A stretch of 64,000 nt of DNA. It comes from Minisyncoccus sp023229485. Its GTDB lineage: Bacteria > Patescibacteriota > Minisyncoccia > Minisyncoccales > Minisyncoccaceae. Below, piece by piece: positions 47,830 through 56,351 of this stretch (position 1 is the first letter of the stretch; each line of letters opens with the position of its first letter). The notes below the pieces were generated by a model. It was not told the origin of the DNA and searched no databases. It saw only the letters and a program-made list of their open reading frames with translations. A program made the position numbers and the translations under genes. The DNA is taken from the NCBI GenBank assembly GCA_041663645.1, contig JBAYMH010000003.1, positions 1 to 64,000 of the forward strand. The letters are read 5' to 3'.

Positions 47830-50040
47830 TTAATTTCCTTTATAGTATTTCATTGATAAAGAGTTACAAACAACACTAAATGAAGATAGAGCCATTGCTG
47901 CTGCTGCAACAGCAGGACTTAAAAGCCAACCAGTAATATAGTAAAAAACACCGCCAGCAACTAATATTCCAAGAGCATTATAAAAGAATGCCCAGAATAA
48001 GTTTTGCTTTATTTTGAAAACTGAATATTTTCCAAGATCAAAAAGTGTTAATAATTTTTTTAAGTCATTCTTCATTAATACCGCCTCTCCTGCCTCAATC
48101 GATATATCAGACCCAGAAGCCATTACTATTCCCAAATCAGACTGAATTAAGGCCGGAGCATCATTAATACCGTCACCAATCATTGCTACATTATATCCAT
48201 CTTTTTGAATCTGTTTTATTATTTCTGCCTTTTCGTGAGGCAATATTTGGCTATAAATAAAATCAATGCCAACATCCTTCCCTATTGCTAAGGCCGATAA
48301 TTTATTATCACCAGTTATCATTCCAATTTTTATTTTCTTTGATTTTAAAAAAGAAACCACCTCCTTAGCTTCACTACGAATCACATCCTTAATACCAACA
48401 CATCCTAAAACTTTTTCATCAGAAGACAAAAACATAACCGTAGCTCCCCTATTTCCAAGAGACTCTAACTGCTCAGAAAATTCGTGCAAATCAAAATTGT
48501 TTTCTTTCATCAAGGAGTAAGAGCCAAATAAGTATTTCTTACCCTTAATAGTTCCCTCAATTCCCTTTCCAACCAAAGCTTTAAAATCATCAACACGAAT
48601 AGGTCTTATTTTTAGATCAGTCATCTTTTTAACAATTGGTACTGCCAGTGAATGTTCAGACATATCTTCAAGAGATCCAATAATTTGAATAAAATCATTT
48701 TCCGAAATTACCGACGTGGAATAATCAATTATTTCTGGTTCCCCTTTTGTTAATGTTCCAGTCTTATCAAAAACTACAAAATTAATTTTACTGGCAGCCT
48801 CTAATGCTTTACCGCTTTTTATTAGAATACCATTCTTAGCTCCAAGACCAATGCCCATAATTACTGCCGTTGGAGTAGCAAGTCCAAGAGTACAAGGACA
48901 GGCAACTATTAAAATTGAAACAAATATAGTCAAAATAAAAACTATGTTCATTCCAGCAAAAAACCAAAACAAAGAAGCAATAAGTGCGATACTAACAACA
49001 GCAGGAACAAAATAATACGCAGCCCTATCAGCTAAAAGCTGAATTGGGGCCTTGGAAGAAGATGCTTCTTCCATAACCTTAATAATTTTTGCAAGAATAG
49101 AGTCCTCACCCGCATTAGTAGTCTTTATGGTCAAAGAACCAGTTAAATTTATTGTTCCACCAATCACATTACTACCAACTATTTTATCCAAAGGAATACT
49201 CTCTCCAGTAATTACTTTTTCGTCTACTGCCGAAATGCCATCAATAACAACCCCATCAACAGGAATCCTCTCCCCCGGAGAAATAAAAACTATGTCATTC
49301 TTTTTTATATTAGCAATTGCCACTACTTTTTTACCATCAGGAGTTATTAAATTTGCCTCCTGCGGCTGCAGTTCTATTATATCTTTTATCGCATTATTAG
49401 TTTTTTCTTTTGCCGAAAATTCTAAATACTTTCCAAGTGAAATAAAAATTAAAATCATTATTGCACTTTCAAAATATAACGGACCAGTACTTACCGTAGG
49501 ATAAAACCAAATCAATACCGCAACCGCAAGACTATAGAAATAGGCAGCAAATGTCCCAATCTCTATCAACGAATCCATATTTGGATCCCCATTTAGTATT
49601 TTTTTAAATCCAGAAACATAAATATTTGAATTTATTAAAATAACAATTGTCGCCAATACCAACTGAATAAAAGCCACTAGCTGAATTGGGATAAAAAGCA
49701 TTGGCAAAGAAAATAGCTTTGCGGCTGAATAAATAATTACTGGCAACCCCAATATTAAAGAAATCCAAAAATTGCTTTTTAGCTTCTTAAGTTCTTTATC
49801 TTTTTCATTTTGAATCTCGTAAAAAGAATTACTAACCTTCCTAGCACTATATCCAAGTAATTCAACCTGACCGATTATGTGCTCATAAGAAACAATACTC
49901 TCATCAAAATCTAAAAACAAAGTTCCATTAGAAAAATTAATTTGAGCTTTTTCAACTCCATTAATTTTAATTATTTTATTTTCAATCTTCGTACTACAAG
50001 AAGTACAACTCATTCCTCCTATTTTTAAAAATACTTTCAT
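47830..50040 (-). CDS. copA: Copper-translocating P-type ATPase
   Basis: From the ATG at 50040 the protein is 736 residues. It has an N-terminal metal-binding domain with GGMSCTSC, eight membrane helices, TGES (ITGESIPLDK), the P1B metal site CPC (VACPCTLGLATPTA), DKTGTLT (phosphorylated Asp) and GDGINDAP. It exports Cu(I). The upstream in-frame extension overlaps the preceding gene and was rejected. The preceding gene ends 4 bases before, and csoR heads the operon. Confidence 0.96.
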   Translation of the reverse strand: MKVFLKIGGMSCTSCSTKIENKIIKINGVEKAQINFSNGTLFLDFDESIVSYEHIIGQVELLGYSARKVSNSFYEIQNEKDKELKKLKSNFWISLILGLPVIIYSAAKLFSLPMLFIPIQLVAFIQLVLATIVILINSNIYVSGFKKILNGDPNMDSLIEIGTFAAYFYSLAVAVLIWFYPTVSTGPLYFESAIMILIFISLGKYLEFSAKEKTNNAIKDIIELQPQEANLITPDGKKVVAIANIKKNDIVFISPGERIPVDGVVIDGISAVDEKVITGESIPLDKIVGSNVIGGTINLTGSLTIKTTNAGEDSILAKIIKVMEEASSSKAPIQLLADRAAYYFVPAVVSIALIASLFWFFAGMNIVFILTIFVSILIVACPCTLGLATPTAVIMGIGLGAKNGILIKSGKALEAASKINFVVFDKTGTLTKGEPEIIDYSTSVISENDFIQIIGSLEDMSEHSLAVPIVKKMTDLKIRPIRVDDFKALVGKGIEGTIKGKKYLFGSYSLMKENNFDLHEFSEQLESLGNRGATVMFLSSDEKVLGCVGIKDVIRSEAKEVVSFLKSKKIKIGMITGDNKLSALAIGKDVGIDFIYSQILPHEKAEIIKQIQKDGYNVAMIGDGINDAPALIQSDLGIVMASGSDISIEAGEAVLMKNDLKKLLTLFDLGKYSVFKIKQNLFWAFFYNALGILVAGGVFYYITGWLLSPAVAAAAMALSSFSVVCNSLSMKYYKGN

Positions 50041-50044
50041 ATGT

Positions 50045-50785
50045 TTATATTTCAGTTGCCTTATATGTTTTAAAAATATCCAACCCAAGTATTTGAGCTC
50101 GACTAATCATACTAGAATCAAATTTTATCTTAAATTTATTAGAAGAATAAAATTCAACACTCCTAACTCCCTTCAACTTTTCCAAGTCCCCGGTTACTAG
50201 AAAAGCATGACCAGAACAAGGAAGATCAACAGAGATATCAAATGTTTCAATACTGTTCGAAACTATTTGTGTCTGAGTAGATAGTCCACCATCAGGTGTA
50301 TTTTTTGGCAGGTCATTATTTTGTTCACTAGAGGTCTTGGAAAAAACTTCAGTTGGAGTATCGCACTGTACTGCTGAATTTTGAGCAACTGAATTACCGA
50401 TTGGTTTGATTCCTCCAATAATTGGCATTACATAATTAAAAAATAAAATATTTACTATTAAGGTAGTTGAAAAAAGAATAACCAAATAAGTTTTTTTTGC
50501 AATAATTCCTTTCCATGACAAACTATTAATTCTTTTTAGATAAAATATTGCTGATATTAAGGCAAACAACAGGGACAAGCCTATCAGTATCGGCATAAAA
50601 TACGGTAATAATAAAAACTGTCTTAATATTTGCGTAGCAAAAGTAGCTCCAATAATAGAAAGCACAACAAAAAGAATACAAAAAGAATGAGGAATTATCG
50701 CATATAATAATCCGCTCGAAAAACCATTTACTTTCTCATTTTTAGTATTAGTGCTACAACAGTCTTTATTTTTTATATTCTCCAT
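50045..50785 (-). CDS. Membrane protein with degenerate C-terminal HMA-like domain
   Basis: This 246-residue protein has an N-terminal CC pair (NKDCCSTN) and four hydrophobic segments (about 24-50, 60-82, 98-120 and more weakly around 120). A Ser/Thr-rich linker leads to an HMA-fold-like domain (about 183-246: FDISVDLPCSGHAFLVTGDLEKLKGVRSVEFYSSNKFKIKFD). The usual CxxC is replaced by a single Cys with a nearby His (PCSGHA). Placed between csoR and copA, it is probably a copper-handling partner. MerT-like proteins with fused HMA domains are a possible comparison. Exact function unknown. Confidence 0.7.
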   Translation of the reverse strand: MENIKNKDCCSTNTKNEKVNGFSSGLLYAIIPHSFCILFVVLSIIGATFATQILRQFLLLPYFMPILIGLSLLFALISAIFYLKRINSLSWKGIIAKKTYLVILFSTTLIVNILFFNYVMPIIGGIKPIGNSVAQNSAVQCDTPTEVFSKTSSEQNNDLPKNTPDGGLSTQTQIVSNSIETFDISVDLPCSGHAFLVTGDLEKLKGVRSVEFYSSNKFKIKFDSSMISRAQILGLDIFKTYKATEI

Positions 50786-50786
50786 A

Positions 50787-51056
50787 TTACTTTGATAGTT
50801 TTGTTACTTTTAATATTTCGGCAATCATTTCATCCTTTTTTTTCTCATTATTTGAAGACATGGCACTCTTAAAACACGAACCAAGATGATTCTCCATTAT
50901 CATTTGGTTAGCGGATTTTAATAGCCCTATTGCCGCCAAATTTTGTTGCATAATATCTATGCAATATTCTTCACCCTCAGTCATCTTAATTATTTTATCT
51001 AATAAGCTCCTAACTTTTTTAAAATTGGTTAATGATTTTTGATTTTTATTTTCCAT
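50787..51056 (-). CDS. csoR: CsoR-family copper-sensing repressor
   Basis: This 89-residue all-helical protein has the DUF156 pattern with the Cu(I) ligands of CsoR: Cys in EEYCIDIMQQ, His and Cys in ENHLGSCFKSA. It represses the operon until copper binds. It is the first gene, one base from the membrane-protein gene. The operator just upstream supports autoregulation. Confidence 0.93.
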   Translation of the reverse strand: MENKNQKSLTNFKKVRSLLDKIIKMTEGEEYCIDIMQQNLAAIGLLKSANQMIMENHLGSCFKSAMSSNNEKKKDEMIAEILKVTKLSK

Positions 51057-51090
51057 ACTATTCTTGATTTAATATTATTTATTAGTGAAT

Positions 51091-51117
51091 CCATACCCCC
51101 ACCATAGGTACAGGTAT
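51091..51117 (-). promoter_or_regulatory. CsoR-type operator
   Basis: Read on the minus strand the sequence is ATACCTGTACCTATGG followed by TGGGGGTATGG. It is a close match to the TACCC-N-GGGGGTATG-type boxes of CsoR regulons. It overlaps the -10 region and start of transcription. Confidence 0.7.
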
Positions 51118-51144
51118 ATTATTCCCATTTCATTTTTCTGTCAA
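51116..51144 (-). promoter_or_regulatory. Promoter of the copper operon
   Basis: On the minus strand TTGACA (51144-51139) and TAATAT (51121-51116) with a 17-base spacer. Confidence 0.75.
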
Positions 51145-51146
51145 GT

Positions 51147-51175
51147 CATAAAATAAAAAGAGCCTAAAGCTCTTT
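51147..51175 (-). terminator. Terminator, end of repeat unit 1
   Basis: AAAGAGC / GCTCTTT stem followed on the minus strand by TTTTTATTTT. Confidence 0.75.
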
Positions 51176-51406
51176 AAGTACATTTAAAAGATTGCAAAGC
51201 AATCTACCATTTTCCACTTTGCGACCCTTGGCACATTAAAATTTCATTCTAAGTAATTCGGTTTAAATGTTTCCTTTTGACACCTTTTATTTTGACTAAA
51301 GGCAAGCAGTTAAATTCTTAGCAAAGAATTTATGTCGGAGAAAAGGAATATATCAAAAAAGAATTACGACACTGCTTTAAATTTTATTTGCTCCTTTCTG
51401 TAACGG
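51147..51406 (-). repeat. Tandem structured repeat, unit 1
   Basis: This unit and the next align over about 260 bases at a period of 278-281. It contains a GATTGC-aaa-GCAATC hairpin, a conserved stretch TACCATTTTCCACTTTGCGA, a long imperfect stem whose base is GTAATTC/GAATTAC (about 51253-51367), and an inner hairpin AAATTCTT-agca-AAGAATTT. It ends on the minus strand in a terminator. Compared with unit 2, hairpin sequences differ but pairing is kept. Confidence 0.7.
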
Positions 51407-51432
51407 TAAAATAAAAAGTGGCAGTGCCACTT
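51405..51432 (-). terminator. Terminator, end of repeat unit 2
   Basis: AAGTGGCA-g-TGCCACTT palindrome (51416-51432) followed on the minus strand by TTTTTATTTTACC. Confidence 0.75.
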
Positions 51433-51687
51433 CAATGTTTTTGCTTTAGCAAAAATTACTCTTAAAAGACTGCGAAGCAATCTACCATTTTCCACTTTGC
51501 GACCCTTGGCACATTAGAATTTCATTCTAAGTAATTCGTTTTAAATGTTTCCTTTTGACACCTTTTATTTTGACTGAAAATAAAGTAAGGCAAATTTTCA
51601 GCAGAAAATTTGTGTATGGCAAAAGGAAAACATTTAAAAAAGAATTACGACACTGCTTTAAATTTTATATGTTCCTTTTTACAACGG
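51407..51687 (-). repeat. Tandem structured repeat, unit 2
   Basis: GTAATTC-g-TTTTAAATGTTT-CCTTTTG (from about 51532) pairs with CAAAAGG-AAAACATTTAAAA-GAATTAC (to about 51648), an almost perfect stem of about 28 bp. An inner hairpin CAAATTTTC-agca-GAAAATTTG lies inside. The unit begins, on the minus strand, in the last codons of the carboxyltransferase gene (CCGTTGTAA). The equivalent CCGTTACAG starts unit 1, so the duplication seems to include the gene's 3' end. Confidence 0.7.
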
Positions 51688-53214
51688 CATTGTACCGTGC
51701 TTTTTTGGTATAATCCCTTCCCTCTTATTCGCTAGCGACTCCAAGCACTGAATAATAATCTTTCTAGTATCTTTTGGATCTATTATCATATCAACCTGAC
51801 CAAGCTTTGCCGCTTCAAATGGATCTAGAAATTTTTCTTTTATTTCTTCAATTTTTTCTTTCTCAATCTTTTCTGGGTTTTTACTTTCTGCTATTTCTTT
51901 TTTATAAATTATCTTTACGGCCTGCTCAGCACCCATAACAGCTATTTGTGCCATTGGCCAAGCAATTACCTTATCGTAGCCAAGTCCACGCGATGCAAGG
52001 GCAATATAAGCCCCTCCAAAAGCTTTTCTCAGGATGACACTGATCTTAGGAACCGTTGCTTCGCCATAAGCATAAAGTATTTTTGCTCCATGTCGTATTA
52101 TTCCTTGATACTCCTGATTTGTTCCTGGAAGATATCCTGGAGTATCAACAAGATTAACAATTGGCAAATTAAAAGCATCGCAAAATCTTACGAACCTAGC
52201 AATTTTATCCGAGGCGTCAATATCTAAAACTCCTGCCATAAATTTTGTTTGATTAGCAACAATTCCAATTGAATTGCCATTTAATTTTCCAAATCCAATA
52301 ATAGCATTAAGTGCAAAAGACTTTTGGACTTCAAAAAAAGAATTTTTATCAAACACTTCATTTATTATTAATTTCATATCGTATCCTTTTTCATACTCTT
52401 CGGGGATTAAATCCAAAATATTATCAAGGATACGCCCGTCACTATCTCCCTGATCAAAAAAATCATCAGTATTGTTCTGAGGCAAATATTTTAAAAATTC
52501 CCTTACACTGCCAAAACACTCTTTCTCATTTTTTAACACGAAATGTGCACATCCACTTTTAGTAGAATGAATCGTCGCTCCACCCAGATTTTCAAAATTA
52601 ACATCCTCGCCCGTAACGCTTTTTATTATATCTGGACCAGTTATATACATTTGAGACAATCCTTCGACCATAAAAATAAAATCTGACAAGCCTGGAGCAT
52701 AACAAGCACCGCCAGCCGATGGTCCAACCATTATACTTATTTGAGGAATAACTCCCGAAGCCTTAACCATCGCTCTAAATATAGAAGCATATCCATCTAA
52801 GCTCGCAACCCCTTCTTGTATCCTAGCTCCACCCGAATCAATAATTCCGACTATCGGACAGCCAGTTTTTTGTGCCAGCTCAATAACTTTAACAATCTTT
52901 TTACCGTGCATTTCACCTAGAGTTCCACCACTTCTTGCAAAATCTTGACTATAAATATAAGTTTGTCGTCCATTAATTTTTGCAAATCCAGTAACCACGC
53001 AATCACCCGAATACCTTTTTTTGTCTAATCCAAGATTAGTAAAACGAGTCTCAATAAATGAATCCAATTCTACAAAACTACCTTCATCCACAAGTTCATT
53101 TATCCTTTCTCTTGCATCAAGCTTTCCCTTATCATGCTGTTTTTGAATAAAAGCTTTATCAGCTTGTTCCAATATTTTTGATTCTAATTTTTTTAACTGC
53201 TTTTCAAATTTCAT
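51679..53214 (-). CDS. Acyl-CoA carboxylase carboxyltransferase subunit
   Basis: This 511-residue protein is of the PccB/AccD-fused type, carrying both carboxyltransferase lobes. N-terminal: RERINELVDEGSFVE, FARSGGTLGEMHGKKIVKV, GGARIQEGVASLDGY and GPSAGGACYAPGLSDFI. C-terminal: VDTPGYLPGTNQEYQGIIRHGAKILYAYGEATVP and RKAFGGAYIALAS. At the position that in Streptomyces PccB decides substrate (Asp for propionyl-CoA) this protein has Ile (GGAYI), the residue linked with acetyl-CoA. It probably makes malonyl-CoA. It is the last gene of the lipid operon. Confidence 0.92.
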   Translation of the reverse strand: MKFEKQLKKLESKILEQADKAFIQKQHDKGKLDARERINELVDEGSFVELDSFIETRFTNLGLDKKRYSGDCVVTGFAKINGRQTYIYSQDFARSGGTLGEMHGKKIVKVIELAQKTGCPIVGIIDSGGARIQEGVASLDGYASIFRAMVKASGVIPQISIMVGPSAGGACYAPGLSDFIFMVEGLSQMYITGPDIIKSVTGEDVNFENLGGATIHSTKSGCAHFVLKNEKECFGSVREFLKYLPQNNTDDFFDQGDSDGRILDNILDLIPEEYEKGYDMKLIINEVFDKNSFFEVQKSFALNAIIGFGKLNGNSIGIVANQTKFMAGVLDIDASDKIARFVRFCDAFNLPIVNLVDTPGYLPGTNQEYQGIIRHGAKILYAYGEATVPKISVILRKAFGGAYIALASRGLGYDKVIAWPMAQIAVMGAEQAVKIIYKKEIAESKNPEKIEKEKIEEIKEKFLDPFEAAKLGQVDMIIDPKDTRKIIIQCLESLANKREGIIPKKHGTMPL

Positions 53215-53224
53215 ATTAGAAAAA

Positions 53225-53758
53225 TTAATTATTTATTTCTATAAAATACGATTTTAACTCGTTAACTATTTTTTCTAAAATACTCTTATTATCAACTTTC
53301 CTACCGGCCTCTATTAAAACAGATGTCGCTATTGGATTAAGATTTTCAGGAAAATCCATTATATTGGTATTAACTCCAACACCAATAATCGAAAAAATCT
53401 TATCTCCACTGATTATATTTTCTGTTAATATTCCGCAAAACTTTTTATTATTAACCAAGATGTCATTAGGAAGCTTTATCATTGCCTCCAAGTCGAAATT
53501 TTCTTTTATTATTTTTGCTACCACAAATGCAGCAAGCACAGTAATAATCTGCAAATCTTTTATGTTAGCCTGCGGAAGGATAATAGAAAAATACAGACCA
53601 CCTCTCGGAGAAAACCAACCAACTCCAGACTTTCCATGACCTTGAGTTTGCTCCAAAGAAAAAACAACTGTCCAAGGATCACACTTTTCCATAACCAACT
53701 CCTTTGCTTTTAAGCTAGTAGATGGCAATGAATCATACTCTATTATTAAATCAGACAT
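53225..53758 (-). CDS. birA: Biotin-protein ligase, minimal catalytic form
   Basis: This 177-residue BirA catalytic domain has no N-terminal DNA-binding domain and little of the C-terminal domain. Motifs: EYDSLPSTSLKAKEL, QTQGHGKSGVGWFSPRGGLY, IKLPNDILVNNKKFCGILTE and GVGVNTN. It attaches biotin to the BCCP encoded 11 bases upstream. In the biotinoyl-AMP loop, GRGRRGR of E. coli (115-121) reads GHGKSGV, with Arg116, Arg118 and Arg121 replaced by His, Lys and Val. Activity is likely but the loop is atypical. Confidence 0.88.
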   Translation of the reverse strand: MSDLIIEYDSLPSTSLKAKELVMEKCDPWTVVFSLEQTQGHGKSGVGWFSPRGGLYFSIILPQANIKDLQIITVLAAFVVAKIIKENFDLEAMIKLPNDILVNNKKFCGILTENIISGDKIFSIIGVGVNTNIMDFPENLNPIATSVLIEAGRKVDNKSILEKIVNELKSYFIEINN

Positions 53759-53769
53759 AAGTTAAATAT

Positions 53770-54159
53770 TTAAACAAAAATAATTAGAGTTTCATTTTCT
53801 CTTACTGTTTGATTTGGCAAAACAAGTATTTTCTTTATTTTTCCATTCCCCTCAGCAATAATTTCATTTTCCATTTTCATTGCAAGTAGAGTTAAAATTT
53901 TCTGCCCCTGTTTTATAGAATCGCCCTCTTTTACAAAAATCTCAGAAACAATTCCAGCAATTGAAGCCTTTAATTCCTTTTGAAGTAAAATCTTTTGATC
54001 TTGCCCAAAATCACTAATACTTTCACATTTCTCATCCGAACATTTTACCGAATCAAAATCAAAAGACTTTCCTTCAATATTAATCGAAATACCGCCCTTT
54101 CCTTTTTCTAATATCCTAATACTATAAATTCTTTCTTTTATTTTTATATTGAAATTCAT
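53770..54159 (-). CDS. accB: Biotin carboxyl carrier protein
   Basis: From ATG 54159 the protein has 129 residues: an N-terminal partly beta region and a C-terminal biotinyl domain (about 60-129) with the biotin-accepting Lys in LLAMKMENEI, preceded by ASIAGIVSEIFVKEGDSIKQGQ. It carries CO2 from biotin carboxylase to the carboxyltransferase. It begins 5 bases after the biotin carboxylase stop; a TTG at 54168 that overlaps the stop is an alternative start. Confidence 0.93.
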   Translation of the reverse strand: MNFNIKIKERIYSIRILEKGKGGISINIEGKSFDFDSVKCSDEKCESISDFGQDQKILLQKELKASIAGIVSEIFVKEGDSIKQGQKILTLLAMKMENEIIAEGNGKIKKILVLPNQTVRENETLIIFV

Positions 54160-54164
54160 ATGGA

Positions 54165-55697
54165 TCAACTACCGTAAAACCTAATTGGACTTTTCCATGC
54201 CGAATTAGTCTTCCTTGGTTTTTTACAATTTTCTTTTTTTATATTTTTATAAATAGTAAAAACTAGATTAGCCAAATCCTCTTTTTCAACGTCATCACAA
54301 TGATTTTCTTCCGTCTTCAAAAATGGACTGCAAATTAGCTGATTCAAAATTCCAGTTTTTTCAATAAAATTAGTATGAAAATCTCCCTTCAAAAAATCTT
54401 CATTCCTCAAAACTAAATTAAAAAATGGAATAGTTGTTGGAACCCCCTCGATAATAGTTTCATCAAGAGATCTTTTTAATTTATTAATTGCTTCATCACG
54501 AGTTTTACCCCAAGTAATTACTTTTGCCAGTAATGAATCAAAATATGGATAAACCTGCTGTCCATCATGAAGAAAGCTATGTACAAAAACACCTTGTCCT
54601 TGAGCAGGAATATATTTTTTAACTATGCCTGGGGCTGGCTGAAAATTTTTAAAAGGATCTTCAGAATTAATACGAACTTCAATCGCCCATCCATTTATTG
54701 CAATATCTTTTTGTGATAAATTTAATTTTTCTCCTTGGGCAATTCTTATTTGCTGCTCTACTATATCAATTCCAGTAACAGCTTCGGTTATCGGATGTTC
54801 TACTTGAATCCTTGGATTAACCTCCATAAAATAAAAATTCTTTTCATCATCAACCAAAAACTCAACTGTTGCTGCCCCCTGATACTTTACTTCTTTGCAT
54901 ATGTTTACTGCCCAGCTTCCCATCTTTTCACGCAGATTTTCATTTATAAAAGGTGATGGAGATTCCTCAATTAATTTTTGGAACCTTCGCTGAATAGTGC
55001 AATCCCTTTCCCCGAGATAAACTGCATTCTCACCATCCGATAAAACCTGAAATTCTATATGCCTAGCTAATGGCAAGTACTTTTCCAAAAAGAAATCAAT
55101 GTCCGCAAATCCCATGGCCATTTGCTTTTGTATACTTAGTGTTGCAGCAAATAATTCTCCTGAAGTAACCTGTCCTTCAATTACTCTTATTCCCATTCCT
55201 CCTCCTCCTCGCTGAGCTTTCAATATAAACGGAGGCTTAATTTTCCTTGCAGCAGCAAAAAGCTCTTTTTTTGTCTTAATAGCAGAGTCACTAGCTGGTA
55301 ATGTCGGTATGCCAATTTTTTTTGCAATTTTTTTTGCTTCTACTTTATCTTCAAACCTTTTTAAAACATTATAGTCAGGACCAATAAATTTTATCTTGTA
55401 TTTATTGCAATAAAACGCAAACTTCCAGTTTTCAGCCAAAAATCCATATCCTGGATGTATCGCATCAACTTTATATTTACGAGCAATCTCTAATATTTTC
55501 CTTCCATCAAGATATCCCTGTGAGCCATCTGAATCCAAAAAGCAATATTCGTCCGCAAGTCTTGTTTCTAAAAAATTATCTTCTTGTCCTTTCTGAGGAC
55601 ACAAAGCAACGGTTTTAATCCCCATTTCCCTGCAAGTCCTGATGATTCGAAGTGCAATTTCTCCTCTATTTGCAATTAAAACTTTATTTATTTTCAT
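54165..55697 (-). CDS. accC: Biotin carboxylase
   Basis: This 510-residue ATP-grasp enzyme has KVLIANRGEIALRIIRTCREMG, HPGYGFLAEN, LKAQRGGGGMGIRVI (ATP loop), MEVNPRIQVEHPITEAVTGIDIVEQQ and EVRINSEDP. It carboxylates the biotin of BCCP. About 60 residues longer at the C-terminus than E. coli AccC; that tail (ICSPFLKTEENHCDDVEKED...) is not recognised. Its start overlaps the plsC gene by 14 bases. Confidence 0.96.
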   Translation of the reverse strand: MKINKVLIANRGEIALRIIRTCREMGIKTVALCPQKGQEDNFLETRLADEYCFLDSDGSQGYLDGRKILEIARKYKVDAIHPGYGFLAENWKFAFYCNKYKIKFIGPDYNVLKRFEDKVEAKKIAKKIGIPTLPASDSAIKTKKELFAAARKIKPPFILKAQRGGGGMGIRVIEGQVTSGELFAATLSIQKQMAMGFADIDFFLEKYLPLARHIEFQVLSDGENAVYLGERDCTIQRRFQKLIEESPSPFINENLREKMGSWAVNICKEVKYQGAATVEFLVDDEKNFYFMEVNPRIQVEHPITEAVTGIDIVEQQIRIAQGEKLNLSQKDIAINGWAIEVRINSEDPFKNFQPAPGIVKKYIPAQGQGVFVHSFLHDGQQVYPYFDSLLAKVITWGKTRDEAINKLKRSLDETIIEGVPTTIPFFNLVLRNEDFLKGDFHTNFIEKTGILNQLICSPFLKTEENHCDDVEKEDLANLVFTIYKNIKKENCKKPRKTNSAWKSPIRFYGS

Positions 55698-56346
55698 AAG
55701 CTAATTGTTTTATTGATTCCATTAATTTGTCAGTAATCTGGATGCAAATTCTTTTATACTCATCAGAATCAATATCTAAACCTTTTACTTTCTCTAATTC
55801 TTCAGCAAAAAACATTGGTTTGCCGATATTCATTAAAACATTTCTTTTAATTCTCAATTTTCCTTTTGGAGGAAATAGTTCAAACGCCCCACTAATACTA
55901 GCCGGAACAATCGGAACACCTGTTTGTAAAAATAACTTTGCTACTCCCCATTTACCTTTGTTTATTTTACCATCAATACTTCTCTTCCCTTCAGGGTATA
56001 TAATAAGAGAATATCCCCTTTTCAAACAATCTATCGCTAAGTCAACTGCTTCTTTTTTTGAATCTTCACTAAATCGATTAAGCGGAATAACTCCTCCAAA
56101 AAAATAAAAAAAATCTCTTAAGAAACGCAGCAACCCCTTCCCTTTATCTACTTGACCGATAAAGGTAAATCTTTTAGGCACACAGACATAAGCCGAAACA
56201 ATAATATCTAAATAACTTTGATGATTAGAGGCTAGAATAAAATTACGCTTTGGAAAATTATTCTTTCCATATATCTTCTTAACCAATAAAATACTCACGA
56301 TTGGAGCCAAAAAAATCTTACAAAATATCGAAGTTATTTTATTCAT
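55684..56346 (-). CDS. plsC: 1-acyl-glycerol-3-phosphate acyltransferase-like (PlsC)
   Basis: This 220-residue membrane-associated acyltransferase has the HX4D motif SNHQSYLDI (catalytic His/Asp), the substrate motif VIPLNRF, YPEGKRS and GVPIVPASISGAFE, and an N-terminal hydrophobic segment. It acylates lysophosphatidate, the second step of phospholipid formation. Its place inside the fatty-acid operon links acyl synthesis to membrane lipids. Whether it takes acyl-CoA or acyl-ACP cannot be read from the sequence. Confidence 0.9.
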   Translation of the reverse strand: MNKITSIFCKIFLAPIVSILLVKKIYGKNNFPKRNFILASNHQSYLDIIVSAYVCVPKRFTFIGQVDKGKGLLRFLRDFFYFFGGVIPLNRFSEDSKKEAVDLAIDCLKRGYSLIIYPEGKRSIDGKINKGKWGVAKLFLQTGVPIVPASISGAFELFPPKGKLRIKRNVLMNIGKPMFFAEELEKVKGLDIDSDEYKRICIQITDKLMESIKQLAYENK

Positions 56347-56351
56347 AATTA

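Noticed and set aside
51147..51687. CRISPR array in the repeated region
   Set aside because: There are only two long units (about 281 bp) with internal stems, no short regular repeats and no cas genes nearby.
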